A stretch of DNA of 64,000 nucleotides from Trichoplax sp. H2 (Eukaryota > Placozoa > Uniplacotomia > Trichoplacea): positions 186,001 through 250,000 of the forward strand of contig NOWV01000039.1 of assembly GCA_003344405.1 (NCBI GenBank). Direction: 5' to 3'. The notes beneath the pieces are model-generated. The model ran no database searches. It saw nothing but the letters and a program-made list of their open reading frames with translations, and had not been told where the DNA came from. Positions 38,396 to 51,589 of this stretch are shown here, in pieces (the first letter of the stretch is position 1; the number at the start of each line of letters is the position of its first letter). Position numbers and translations under genes: made by a program.

Positions 38396-41300
38396 TTAAA
38401 TATAGAAAAAGTAGCCATTTTCGTTATGATGTTGTAAATCGTATTCAGTTATATATTCTTTTATAAATGCTAGCAATCCTCTTCTTCCACTCTAAAATCC
38501 AAGAAACATCGTGATTCTTACGATTAGTACTCCTTATTTGATTTACAGTATTCAGTACTTTTCTTTAATCATTGAAACAAGGACTATTAATAGCGCATAC
38601 AGCCTGATTAAGGCATAGTTAGGAGTATTTGTAACAAGCTCAAGATGAAAATCTTTGATCAAATTGTTTAGTAACGAAAGTATTACAGTCGTAATAAGAA
38701 TTTGATTACGTATTATATCTTGAGCTTGTTGCAGATACTCCTAACTATGCCTTAATCAGGCTGTATGTGCTATTAATAGTCCTGTTTCAATAATTAAAGA
38801 AAAGCACTGAATACTGTAAACTAAATAAATTTTAGCTATTCTATGATTGTTAATGATACAGTAAATGTATGCAAGTTTAACTTCCTTCGTAGTTACCTTA
38901 ATCAACATTCTCTTTACATTTGTTGATAAATCCGATTCGGAGGGTGCAATAAAGTAAGAATTGATACCAACCGTGCGAACTAAATCATCTTCCTGGTTAA
39001 AAAGGATTAGAGAGAATTAAGTGCACAACATTTGCGTACATAGACGACTTGCACCATGATCTTCTAGTTTTATTGAAAATCGCAATATCAATGATTTCAC
39101 CCTACTTTTAGAAATCGTTTTGTGCAGGATATTCGTATGGTATCCTGCACGGAGAAATGTGGTTGATTACTTTGAGCTTAATGATTTATACACAAATTGC
39201 TAGTTGCTTGAATGCATCGGAATCATCGTCTATGCTATACTATGTATGAATTTCAGCAGTAGCAAAGGAATAACCAAATTTTAAATTGTTTTGAAAAGAA
39301 ATGTCGATGACATAGAGAGATAATACTAAAAGCATCAGTTAGCTAAAAATCACTTTTTTCACTAATTTGAACGATTCTTAGTCATCATCAGCAAAATGAT
39401 TCAATTGGAAGCGAAGTGTTCAAAACAATTCTTTACTAGTTCATCGAGACATTTAATTCTGTGGCAAATAATTTAAAACATAAATTAAACTACCATTTAG
39501 CACCCAAAAGTTGAATTGAATCAATGTGTTAATGTATTTTTTCAATTTGGCTTATGGCAATATTATTATACGATTTGAGCGACATAAGCTGATCTACAGT
39601 AGACGTATACTATTATTGTAATGTATCATAAGAGTAGTCAGAAATGCTGCTATGAAAGCATATTATCATCCATAGGGTTAAGTACGTTTAGAAAATATTG
39701 ATATGCCGACGCTTTAAAAGCAACTATTATTTCGGATTAAGCTTCAAGCCATTTCCTAAAGGTTACAACTACTCCATTAAAAGACGCCAGTATTTTAATT
39801 GAAACTTACAGTAATAGCATATTCGACTTGATCAGGATGAGAAATTTCTCTGCGTTGGTAACCCATCAGGAATGATTCCTTATAATAATCATTACGGTCC
39901 AATGTTGCTAATAATTCTCGAATAGTTATCTAGGATAAAGCGTAGATGAATCCGTGGAGAATTTAAATTAATTGTAATTATGAAAAATAAATTATCAGAA
40001 GATACCGTAGTCTACGAACTTTATAAACGTAATAAAAGTAATAATATATGGCTGAGCCTTGTCTTAAAAATGAATTTGTAATCATTTGAACCCCGAGAGA
40101 TGCTAATACAATTCCCTACTTACAATCTCATCATATCGCTTTAATTGGTTGCAAATTCCCCTGATCATTAACATTGTTATATCAGTCTCTGTTGAATTTT
40201 CAGATTTCAATAAGCCTTCAGGACAATCACATAAGCTGTATAGAATTTCTAGTTCTTCATGATGTAGCTACAGATTACGGAATAAAAAATGAAATCTGAA
40301 TTTAATTTGCCCTGGTTGATGTTCTATAGCACGTATAATGCTAAAAACTATAATGAGTATACAGGCACGTCTATCAGGCATCCGCAAGCACCTCATAAAA
40401 AAATTTGTTATACATGCTCAGAATAAGACGAACCTCTCTCAAGACCATTTCGACATCCTTAACTCTATATCCTCGAATATGCTGTATTTGCCTGTGTGAT
40501 CTGATTAATTCCTAAATGCGACGTTAATTGTAAGACGTATTAAAAATAAAGCTTGTACACAGTTTTCCATTGCAAGACTGTTTGCTATATTTGCGTATAT
40601 GTGTACATTATTGAAAGTGAATATAAGTAAAGATAATTGTAGCTCTATAAATCTAAAGATTTCCGCTAAGATAGCAAAATAGCACAATGATCTATATGAT
40701 AGCAGTGAAGCAAAGATATAGTATTAGGCTAATATATTTTAGCAACTTATATGCTGTAAGCGTTTTATTAACGCTTCCAAGAATGCTATCTGCAATCAAA
40801 AAACCTATTCCTGAAATGATTAGCTATTGGCATGAATGTATGTATTAAGCCCAGCAATATTAATGCTAAAAGCTCGAATACTTAGTATAAATGACTTCAA
40901 TGAAAGTGTACTACTCTGGCGGTCTTTACTCTGAATTTAATACCATTTTCAGTGTGCAATATCTTAACCTATGGAAAAAATAGTATTAAATTCGGAGTAT
41001 AGATTGTCAGAGGGGTGCTTCGTTATTGATATCATTTATGCCAAATTTCAGAATTGTCAGCATTAATACAACTGGGCCTGATGTACATTACCTTGTGTAA
41101 TTGATGTAATTTTGAGAGGAATTCACTATCCTTCTCAGAGTCGAAAGCTTTTGCTACCTGTTTGTCGATTGGTAAGTTAGACTTGAATGGAGTCGCGTAC
41201 ATAAACTATCATAATTTCTCATCACTTATAGCGTTAATATACGTACCCATCCACGAAATTTGATCAAATCATCTTGCATCATCTTGTATTAGCGTTTATA

Positions 41301-41851
41301 AATTGGCAAGCGAGAATAATTAACTTGATGGCATAAACTATTGAAATGGGAAAGAAATATGTAACTACCACATCTTCTTTAGAATAGTTGATCCTGTCTA
41401 TCAGTGCTCTGTAACTCTGACATCCTAAAAGATCCAAATCTTCTCGGCTCATCTTCAGAGGAAGTATAATGGGAAAAAAATTGACCATTATGCCATAAGA
41501 ATATAGTTAAGAGGGGTTAATAATATCAAAGTTAGCTAATAGTATTCCCACGTCCTATCAAAATGTATACTAACTATTTCTATTAATTTGTTCTCTACAC
41601 TATCCATATGAAAGTACATTTCCTCAATAACTCGGACTTTAGAATCATCCAGTTTTTGTAAAGCCTTTAGTTGATCAAATAAGAATTATTTCAGGCGTCA
41701 TTTATTTATTTTTTCCAAGAGATGGGATATTTTAACAGTATGATGCTAATCCACTCATGGTGTGAATTAAATTTTGAATACTAACTTGAATGAGATGACG
41801 AAAGGTTTGAATTGACTTTTGATATTCCAATCTCTTATTATATGCATCCAT
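38396..41851 (-). CDS. Unrecognised multi-exon gene, largely helical product
   Basis: Minus-strand exons with consensus sites, nearly all phase 0: 41786-41851 (MDAYNKRLEYQKS, possible start), 41575-41664 (ALQKLDDSKVRVIEEMY), 41369-41452 (MSREDLDLLGCQSYRALID), 41092-41157 (VAKAFDSEKDSEFLSKL), 40930-40968, 40434-40511 (ELIRSHRQIQHIRGYRV), 40124-40267 (LHHEELEILYSLCDC), 39810-39929 (ITIRELLATLDRNDYYKES), small exons near 39.55-39.6 and 39.44 kb, 38897-38992 (EDDLVRTVGINSYF) and the last exon 38396-38491 (SGRRGLLAFIKEY...YFFYI, stop). An extra candidate at 40747-40789 does not fit in phase. The exon at 41786 may have one more base upstream, so an earlier exon is possible. Composition suggests alpha-helical or coiled-coil protein. 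No family is recognised. The gene lies just downstream of the patatin-like gene on the same strand. Confidence 0.6.
38533..38831. repeat. Long inverted repeat (arms 38533-38646 and 38717-38831, ~70-base loop)
   Basis: The right arm is the reverse complement of the left with about eight differences in ~113 bases; both arms contain the CCTGATTAAGGCATAGTTAG segment or its complement. It lies inside the last intron (38492-38896) of the minus-strand gene. It could be a miniature inverted-repeat element or a source of hairpin RNA. No target-site duplication was identified. Confidence 0.9.
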
Positions 41852-42224
41852 CCTATCATTAAAATATCATTATTATATATGTACGCATATAAAGCTAAGA
41901 AAGTGATGAGATCTAAATTATGATAATATCGTATAATTTAAAGACAGGATCTAGCTTGAAGTAAGCTAGATGCTATTGCATTTCACTGTATCTTTAAAAT
42001 ATGGAATAAAACCTATTTTAATTTCAGTTAAAAATAAATAAGTCATATTGTAGCTGGATTAAACCATCATTTCTTAGATTTCTAATAACTTAGTTATAAT
42101 ATAAAATATTTTTAAAGTAGTATCTTATTTTAAAATGGCGATGCATGATAATGATCGATTAGGTTTACTACAATTGAATTACCGTATCCGGTAGCTTATA
42201 AAAATAAAAATAAATTGTTCATAT

Positions 42225-45200
42225 TCAAGCATCAGACGATAAAGGAAGATTAGGAAGTAGTACTCGATAGATATAATATCTAATAGCCTTTTCTTCTTGT
42301 TGTACCCACCTTTCATTAATAGCAGGCTGTCCTTTGGTTGAAACTGTGGGATAAGCATGTTGCAATTCTGATATAAGATTACTTTTAAAGGCGAAATTCT
42401 CCCGCTGCATTAATGATTGTTCGAATATTTCTGGTTCATCCTCTGAATACTAATAATAACGTAATTCTATTTTAATACTAGTTTGGGTGCAAGAAGCTTA
42501 ATATTAATCAATGTAACCAGTTAAACATACTAGTAAAAACCCTAATGTTTTACTGTCTTGGCCAGGAATACAACGAAATTTTGTATCGTGAGTATTTATT
42601 AATTTTTCATATTTTGCTTTATATTCAAATGTACTCTTTGGCTTGTCCATACAAAGCCACCAGCCTGCAACATTAGATTCCGATGGATCAATTTGACGAA
42701 TAATTTCAAATAAAAGAACATTCGTTTTTTTTCTTTTACAGATTTAGAAGTTCACATCCTCTAATTTTACACTAAAATCCTTATTTATTGAATTAGTTTT
42801 CCACTGGCAATATTCAACGTTCTTTACTCCGAGATGGAAAACAAAAGTTTCTCGCTATCTCAGTATTGGTCTAGGATTAATATCGATCATTTCCATACCG
42901 CAGTGTAAACGTATCTGTATTACTGCATAGCATATGCCGCAATATAAACGTTATTTAGCCATTTTAGTCTCTTAAATAGACGTAATGGCTGTCAAGAGAA
43001 TCGAATAAGAAGTCATCTAATAGCTAAACTTGAAGTATCTAACACAAAATTCACCACCTACATTCACTTATACTCTACAGTCTCTCCAAGCCATTTAATT
43101 AAATATTTAGAATATTTCATTACTACTGTAGGATTACTGTATAATTTATCAGAAAGAAAATCAAGGAACATTCTTTATCGTACACTATAATTATCTTACC
43201 GTCAAATGCATGTAAAGGATAGTTACATGTTAAGCCACCTTTAATATAGATATCCTCCATACTATCACGTTTAGTACCTTGAGTTGGTGACGTTGAATGG
43301 TTGGATTTCTTACTTGGTTCAATTTGGTTAGGGATTATTAATTCGCCATTACAATACTTCAAGGCTATACGCGTATTATTGTATACACGGGTTTCAGGAC
43401 AGTTTACTTTTACTAACGATAGGATATAGCATGTTGATAAAATAGTAGAAAGCAACTTATACCTTGCGATGTCATGGACAGTTCAACAGCAACATGAATT
43501 GGAACGTTTGGTGTAGTCTTAGGATGAAAATATTGGACATCTAATCGATTTAAATTGGTTACTACCACACATAATTGAACCTTAGTAGCACTATATAGCT
43601 GAAAAATAAAGAAATCAGTGAGTTAATTAAGCCATTTTAATAGCTATAAAATTTATTCATATTTAGCCAACCTATAAAAGCTATTTTACCTGTTTAAATG
43701 TTACTCCTCGACTACGGTCGTCCAATTTTCCCTGCAAAATAGGTCCATTTTGCAACTGATCTTTTAGGAAAATGGTTGCTTTTCGATGATTATTCCATCT
43801 GTTGGATCGTCGAATGATGGGCAAATCACGACATCCACTAGGTAGCTTCTTCTTTGTGCCTAATCAGTCATGATAATATTCATACTCTACTTTATCTGTC
43901 ACTGGCAGAATGATAATTAGCTCATTAGCTAGATATTTTGTTAGCTTTCTATTTGCTTTACTTATTACGTTAAAGGCTACGAAAAATAAGAGCTCGAAGT
44001 CGATTAACAGGCTAAAGCCTACGTTCAGTATAAGTGTTTTGACATTATTTTTTGACGCGTCTCAGTCTATCTACGGGTATACAGTTCCGTCGATTTAATT
44101 TAATACCATTCGTTACAAAGGCAGTTTCTTAGAAATAACCTTTCTTGTGATTGCTTTCTAAACAGCTAATACTTAAGAGAGATCTATTACTGGATAATTA
44201 ATAGTAATCTCCACATTATCGTACAGACTTAGCAGGTGTATTTTCCAAAGTGGATAAACCCATCTAGATATCGTAAAAATGGAATAAATAGCTTCCGCTT
44301 TACCAAGATCACTCCATAATTTTATATTCTTACAGTAAATCTAGACTTTCTCCTTCTAAAGTAAACCAATTTTCTTGATATCGCCAAGATACATTTTAAT
44401 GGATAACTGCTAAAGTATTAAGGTCACTACCACAGTTTTAAATTGTTACGTAGAAATTCAGCCGACATACTATTTAGGGTTGATATATATGCATCTTAAT
44501 ATTGGTAGGTTATGACGGGAAATTTCTAGATTGCCAAAATTACTCTATAATTTCAAGCTATCATTGTAAAATCTATAAAGTATTTTTTGTAAAGTGAGCA
44601 GATTTTAAAATAGTGGAACTATAATGAAAATCACTAAGATACTTCATCTTTAAATCATTACAGCAGAACGCACATGCTATCCTGTCTGAGTAAATAACTA
44701 TATCTAAATATTATCAAGTTATCATAAATTACTCCTAGATTTTTAAGAGTATTCCGTAATATCTAAGTAATCATCGCGAAATCTATCGGATAGTTTTCCC
44801 AAAGTAAATGCATCATAATAAAGCCAAGATAGAATAAATGACTGCTAGATTAAGTACTATCAAGTCTACTGGACGTCGATGCCTGCGAATCGAACTTCAT
44901 GGACTAAATTGAAGTAAATACAATTTACTGATGGCATAAATTACCCGAAATTAAGCTGTGTAAATGTCGATCATCTAAAATCTCCACAACGTTATCTAAA
45001 TCATATCCAACGGCCAAGAGTGCTGCTAGCAAAGCACCGCTTCCAGTTCCGGCAAATCTTTTAACATTATAAGCTTCGTTTGTAACTTTCCATAGCAGAC
45101 CAATTTCACTTAACGCCTATATATCCAATGGAAGGAGATAAAAATGAATATTTAATTTCCTTTTTGCATCCTATTTTTGACAGTGTAACCCTACATGAAC

Positions 45201-46696
45201 CTGGTATGAATTATAAGATCAATAACAAAGTAAGGATTCGTTTCATAGTTAGCTTATTTCATCGATATAGCAATTGCTCGGATCATAGTTACCATGTCGC
45301 ATTGTTAAGATTGAAATTAGTTCTGGTAGGGTAGTTAATAAAATAAAGAGAAATGGAAAATCCTAAGTAAATCTCTTTACGGTAATAAGTCTACGTCGTA
45401 TACGTGAAAGTATCAAAGGGAAAAGGAAACACCACAGCACTAAGGACGAGTATAAGGCTCAACTCCTCACTGCCTCATTCCATCTATAAAAATTCTATTT
45501 CAGGTCGATGAATAGTATTGTGGAATGTAAAATTAGCATAACCTACGCGATGAAATTCCAGCTACGTTTCTATGTAATGTATCATAAGATTAGCTAACGA
45601 AAAAAGGTTCTACAGTATATAACGGTATAAATAATGCATGCTTATATCTATCGACTAGATAATGTTACTCTACCAAAGATCACAGACATGATAGAACGAT
45701 TGAATATAAGAAATGAATTCTATTTATAGTTGACATTTTCGTTCTAGGCATTTGCAATAAATGGTGTACTTTATTTATCCAATTACATTATATTGGCAAG
45801 AAAGGATTGCTAGATATTCTTAATCATAAGATCAAGATTGGTTTCTTCACTGGTAGCTATTCCTTCCAAAGCATAAGATTTCATTACAGAAACTACAGCG
45901 TACAGCGTAGAATAACGGAATTTGATCGAATGATGCATCTAAATGCATAATAGAAATAAATACGATGACAGTGCAGTGCCATGCTACTCTTCACTAGAAC
46001 GCCTTCGCATAGCAATCTTTATCATGATAACTAAATTTAGGCTATAAAATAAACGCAAAATGTCGGTAAAAGAAATAATCTATTTTCAGAAAGGTAAGCT
46101 AAGACTAGAGACTACAGAAATTACTGTATATAGCGTAGAGTGGATGGAAATGAAAAGAATGATGATCTCAAAACAGAATAAAAATGAAGTAATTACTATT
46201 TACTAGAATGTCTCAGTACAACAATCTCTATTATTATAACTACTCTTCAATCTGAAATAAACATAAAATTTCGGCATAAAAATAGTCCATTTCCAGAAAG
46301 GTAAGGAGCGAAGACTCGGTTATAGCTCCATTTCATGAAATGATGAAAAAAATTAGTGTCGGATCAGATTTATCAATTCTAATTTAGAAGATGATTTATT
46401 TAGAACTTTTTAAAATCCTCACAAAGATTAGAAAAGGCTGTGGTCAAATGCCTTGATTTACATGCTCTTTGATATTATTTTACCTCTAGCGCACCAATAT
46501 AGGCAATAACTTGATTTCCTCCACCACTAAAAACCAGGCCTTCAAGTCCATATTCTTCTCTACTACTCAATCGTGTTAAAGCTTGCCGTTTAATTATTTT
46601 CTCTTCTTCATCCCATTTCAAACGTAAGAGTTCACTATATTTATCAGCCATCCTTGAATTATTTAATAAATAGCGCACCCTTTCTTTCTTATTCAC
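42225..46696 (-). CDS. Patatin-like phospholipase homologue, probably catalytically dead
   Basis: Minus-strand exons: 46484-46696 (GLVFSGGGNQVIAYIGALE, the glycine-rich oxyanion loop), 44945-45116 (RFAGTGSGALLAALLAVGYD), 43690-43859 (LPSGCRDLPIIRRSNRW), 43463-43598 (HPKTTPNVPIHVAVELSMTS), 43200-43412 (DIYIKGGLTCNYPLHAF), about 42527-42730 (AGWWLCMDKPKSTF) and 42225-42440 (ends VLLPNLPLSSDA, stop). Phases join from the first to the fifth exon; the link between 43200 and the sixth exon is not resolved. Patatins need G-x-S-x-G and a D-G-A/G dyad. Here the nucleophile motif reads G-T-G-S-G, with Gly at the Ser position, and the dyad reads K-G-G. The usual IP after the S of AV..S is also missing. 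The first ATG in the first exon is at 46651; the open frame extends to 46696 without an ATG, so an upstream exon may exist. Family role is lipid acyl hydrolysis; here a non-catalytic role is inferred. Confidence 0.8.
43900..44944. repeat. Diverged tandem repeats in a patatin-like intron
   Basis: Units of roughly 120-140 bases recur, each with a core like AAGATCACTC(C/T)ATAATTTTA followed by a CTATCGGATAGTTTTCCAAAGT-like part and GATAACTGCTA. They are strongly diverged, and unit borders are approximate. No coding sequence was read. Confidence 0.5.
45880..46315. repeat. Direct duplication of ~220 bases in the first patatin-like intron
   Basis: Two diverged copies (about 45885-46110 and 46110-46315) share GAAACTACAG/GAGACTACAG, TAGCGTAGA, CAATCT(T)TAT.AT, AATAAAC.(C)AAAAT.TCGG and TTTC(C)AGAAAGGTAAG in the same order. 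No exon is seen in the 1.37-kb intron. Confidence 0.55.
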
Positions 46697-48882
46697 GTTT
46701 ACTGCTCAAGATTAAAATAATAAAGTTAGATAGGCCAACGAATAGTATACATAGAATAAATATTGTTAAAAGCCAGCAATTTTTGCTAGGAAAAAGAGAA
46801 GGTCTTGCCTTGTTAAATGAAAATAGGCACGGCCACGGCTCGCAAGTACTTTACTAAGCTTGACAAGTTGATATACACTCATAAGCAAAAAGAGCATATC
46901 ACATGCAGGAGCAAAAGCCAATTTTGGCAGTAATCGAAAAATGAACTTGCCGTTAACAGTAAGAACTTCTTATATTGGATCCAGTTACTAGACTAGTTCA
47001 AATTTTCTCATTTTACCTAAATCGATTAGTTAATTCGTTGGTTGATTACGATTAGAAAGCGATCAAATAAAAGAGCTGTAGGTGGTCTTGGTTAGAATAG
47101 AACATTGTTTTTAGTCGACACTGAGCATGGTATGAACACGATATGGTCTAATTCCAATCATAAATGTGTTATAATCAAATTGGCTATAATGGTTTATGTC
47201 GGAGAAGTTGAATTTTACTTGCTTATAATTGTAATAAAACCTATAATCATCTACAGTTATGATACTATCCACATCCACGTAGAAGAGACAAAATGATCGA
47301 TTGACGGCCCAATAGAGGAATGCTTCTCTTATTTTTGATACCTTTCCTATTGAAAACATTGAAGGAGACTATTAAGAATATTTATGAAATGAACAACAGG
47401 TGGTCTAACCAATGTTAAGTCTACTCTACGTGGAAGATAAAGGTAAAAGGGACACGATAGTCGTCGTTAATGATTATATTTGTTTTTCGATAACATCAGC
47501 TATCCAGTTTTGATCATGCTTGTACTAGTACATGATAGAAGGACTTTTCTGTTAAGTTATCTAGCAAGGAAATTTCTCCTGATTAATTAATTGTGCCGAA
47601 GTTAGACTTTTATAGGCATTACAGTAGAAAAAAAATCAATGTAATCCTAAGATACCAAGTTCTAGATGTGAATATTGCAGCTGGTTAACTAATTAATTAT
47701 GTTTGTTATGCATGGGTTTCCTCACTATGTCCTAATGAGATATAGATATATTTCTACCAGATTGTTTAGAAGAAAGTTTTCAAGTAGTTATCAAATTTGC
47801 ATAGACAGAACTGTATAGATTTACAGCTACAGCGTCGCCGTAAGGGAAATATGAACTTGATTTTGCATGGTTGCAAAAAGGACATTAGCTATACATAAGT
47901 TTAGCTTCTATATGATTGTTATTAATTATGATAACGGAGGACCACTCATGTTTGCAATAGCTTATTAACGATCAAATTTCGATTGGTATCCTAATTATTC
48001 ATAGATTGAACTCTATAACTATACCTCATCTGCAGTTACAATATCGGACAGTTTAATATAGTTTCAATGTGGCTGCAAAGAGTAAGTTAGCCATGAATAA
48101 TGAAATTCTATACATATGTAATTACGAAAATAAGGCATGGAATAATCTATCCTTACAAGGATATTAAATGGAAATTTCGACGGGTTAGCTAATTAAGTAT
48201 AAGTTGAACTCCTGTCTTTGTGAGTGCAATTACGGAGTTTAACGAGAAATTTCCTGCCGATAAACTAATTAATACATAAGATTGAGCTTTGCCTATCTGT
48301 ATAAGTATGATAACGTAAAGACCATTATATTTTCTACTAGATTACAAAGGAGAAATTTTTTCCGGAAGGTAATTGACTATAGTTTAAATTTTTGCATAGA
48401 TTGAGCTTTCCATATGTTCATTAGTATGATAAAGTAAAGACCACTATACATATAAAAAAGAATATTTTCATTTCTGCAGGAAATTGCCTGTAGTTTAAAT
48501 TCTTTTTGTATCTTTACGGATGTGATAAAGAAGGAGCCCTCCAGTTGTTATGTATCTATCACGTTATAACGAAGAAAAAATTTTCACTGGTTAATTAATT
48601 GAGCATAAATTGATTTTTTTGCCTCCGTATACTATCACACTAATAAAAAGATAAGCTCGATTATAAATCTGAAAATTGAAAGAAATGGATTATTTTATTA
48701 AAAGAATGAATTAAATAAAAGGTACTATCCAACAACAAATGCACATCAGATGTGTAAAAAATTTTTACAAAGAATGTAATGCATCCATTCATGTATGGGT
48801 TATTGCAAGTAACTTAAATAATAATTTAGGGGTGCAGATAATTTATAAAATTAAACACTGCGCTATTCTCCGATCTTTTATG
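46697..48882. other. Intergenic region with diverged ~110-base tandem repeats (about 47550-48650)
   Basis: Lies between the 5' end of the patatin-like gene and the 3' end of the SMYD3-like gene. From about 47550 to 48650 a unit recurs with the elements GGAAATTTCTCC, TAATTAATT, ATA(A)GATTGAGCTTT, AGTATGATAACGTAAAGACC, TTTCTACTAGATTACA. At least six units can be picked out. Overlapping short open frames at 47.1-47.4 kb on both strands are not convincing genes. Confidence 0.55.
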
Positions 48883-51589
48883 TTAAATAGAAACCATCTC
48901 ATTCATTTCATGGATGAGACCACATTCTTTACCATGCGAAACAAGTAAAATTTCCTTTGCCTAATTCAAATAAGGTATTTAATCCTTTTAGGAAATAACT
49001 GATATAAGTAATGAATAATCAAATTGAACTACCTTTCCTAGAGACTTTACAGCTTCTCCAAATTTACCCAAATAACATTCTAACTTTCCTTGCTTCATAA
49101 GATGAACTCCAGTTACCGGATAATAGCGAGGATATAATCTGCAATAAGGTTCCTCTAGTCTTCTTGCATATTCTAGAGCTTCCTCATAACGTTGTGATTC
49201 TATGTAAGCATCCATTAAATTTTCAATGATGCGAATATATAACATATTACATTCTCCTAGGCGTTGCTTTCCTTCGATGAACAATTTCTTTAAATCTGTA
49301 GATGAATATTATAAGATTAAACGATGATCAATAGATAAATCTCTATCCACAATATGATACGTCATACGATTCTAATTGTGTGCGTGAACAACTTAAATGT
49401 CGATACCTTCTAATTTCGCTTGTTGATAACCTAGACTGATAGTCTTATTAATTTGAGCCTGAAAATTTTCGATTTCGGCAAAAAATGACTGATCGACGAT
49501 AGATCCGCATTCAGGGCATAATTTGTTAGCAAGTAGCGAATCTAAAGAACTAGCAGCTTTGCATATCTTATTTGGGCAACGCACTGAATCCATTAAATTA
49601 TTACAGGAATCCTAAAATAGAAGTCGATATAATCTATATTAATAGCTCATAAATTTGAAGCTGACGCAATAAAATCCATCCTGGTTGATCGTATTGATCA
49701 TAACATAAAACTGACCTTGGTAGTATCTATACATCTCTCGCAAATACACTTAAAACAATATTGTGATTGAAGCTGATTTTGTCTGCTACTGAGAACTTGC
49801 ATTGGATCAATATAACTAATAAGCAGCTGTCATGAAGTAATGGATACAAAGTCAGGAAATATTCAATGTTCGTTATCGGAATGTAACAATTTACCAATTA
49901 TTTCTAACTCAGTAATTATATTCTTGACTGATGTAGTTACTTTCTATATACCTCATCTCCTATTTTAGTGTTTTCGATGATGCGTAGTTGCATTTGCTTT
50001 CCTCGAAAGGTGGCAGAACAGTTTGGAGAGCACGAATGATTTACTAGTGATAACCTATAGTAAAATGGTATAATAAGCTTTGAAAATTATAATTTTGGAT
50101 GTCCCTTACTTTTTGCATACAATTCAAGCAATTTCAGTAGTCACAAAAGATTTAATCCTATTTAAGACCGAGTTATCCACTTTTTGGATAAAAATATTTA
50201 GATAGCGAATAAAATACAGTATAGTTTAACCTACCCCGGATAAACTCCAATTCCAACAGTTTGCATCTCTGAGTTGCATATTGTAAAGGTATTGCAAGTT
50301 ACCTATGGTATATGGAAATGGCCAATGAAATTACAACGTTATCACGAGGAATTCCTGACGTCAACATCACCTTACAAGCATTATTAAATAGTAAGAGCAT
50401 TCGATATACAGAAAGAATTCCATTTTTAACCCTACCCTACTAATAATTTCAATAATTTCATTTTCGTTTATGGCAACTTTATTTGATAAGTACTCTTTTA
50501 ATAAATTAATACCATCAACAATGGTATTTTTCCTGCTTCCTTCTAGTAGTTCTCTATCTACGAAAAGGAGTGAGTCATTTAGTAAATAACAAGGCAAAAT
50601 TTATCCTAAATATGCATATTTATCTCTATAGAGTTATTAGTACGTAGAAAGATGTCCACATTTGCAAGTCGTAGCATTCACGAGTTTTAATGTATGGAAA
50701 CTTACTCTCATGTTAAATACAACAAAAGATTAAATTACCCGTAGTTAAGGTTCCTGTTTCATACTTACTAGATAATAAAAATTTAAATTGGTCTGCTCGA
50801 TCTTGTCCTTGTAAAATTGTATAAGCAACCCGACCTAACAATCGAATACTATCAGGTGGGACTTTAGGGCCAAGACGGGTAATTGATTTGCACTCATATT
50901 TATGCCATTGCCAATCTTCCTTCTGTAATCAGAGCAGCAAGTATACGTATGCATCACATCTATTACTTTTATTATTTTGCGTTTGCAATTATACATTAGA
51001 ATAGCCTAGTTGCAAATATTCACAACACTGTAGTAGATTGGTACTGAGTAGAACTTCCATGATTTTATTATGACCTTTAGTATACGTGATTACTATTCGC
51101 ATACTGCAAATCGACACCTTAAAAATTGAAGTGATGTATTACTGATAAATAGATACCTCTAAAACTTAATGGGGGCGTACCTGACAACTTTTACAGCAAT
51201 ACATGATGATTTTGCACCTGCTACATTTATATAATTCTGATTGCCTGTTCAGAAAATAGAATCACAATTAACATCTTTCCAATTAGAATGAAGAATACAC
51301 ACGTAATTTATAGCAATCTATCGTCCCATCCAAACAGCTTGTTTATGCATTTATTGCTACAAGATCAAGTCTTGATTGTTAACAGTCTCATACTCAAACC
51401 TGTCACTTACATTAAAAGACAAGAATGGCAATAACTCGATAGCATATCTTGGCTAACGACATGACAAAATGGGTTCTCCTTGCCTACTGAGGTTCCAATC
51501 GCTAATTGCTTCTTGCATCTTATCCCTCGTCCTTTCTCGTATGTTTCAAAAATTTCCACGTTATCACTCCAAGATTGGAAGTAAGCCAT
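48883..51589 (-). CDS. SMYD3: SMYD3-like SET/MYND lysine methyltransferase, complete, 10 exons, 448 aa
   Basis: Minus-strand exons: 51411-51589, 51181-51244, 50769-50922, 50436-50557, 50235-50302, 49952-50054, 49716-49826, 49407-49611, 49033-49295, 48883-48960. Phases join and the total of 1347 bases divides by three. Domains: N-terminal SET part with the cofactor loop KGRGI; MYND zinc finger (CHSCLL, YKCSRCK...YCCKSC, HKYEC); SET core NTFTICNSEMQTVGIGVYPG then NHSCSPNC; ISYID with the catalytic Tyr; post-SET cysteines CFKCICERC; C-terminal helical TPR-like domain (EALEYARRLEEPYCRLYP, HPV-like YPVTGVHLMKQGKL) ending VSHGKECGLI. All cofactor, zinc and catalytic residues seem present, so it should be active on histone or other protein lysines. 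SMYD3 is the closest fit by the NTFTICN.EMQ.VG.G.YP segment; SMYD2 and SMYD1 are alternatives. The start at 51589 is the first ATG of the frame. Confidence 0.9.

Noticed and set aside
43910-44098. 62-codon + strand open frame opposite the patatin-like gene
   Set aside because: Antisense to an intron with diverged repeats; no family resemblance.
47105-47359. Overlapping open frames on both strands between the patatin-like and SMYD3-like genes
   Set aside because: Mutual overlap, AT-biased residues, no splice sites; likely chance.
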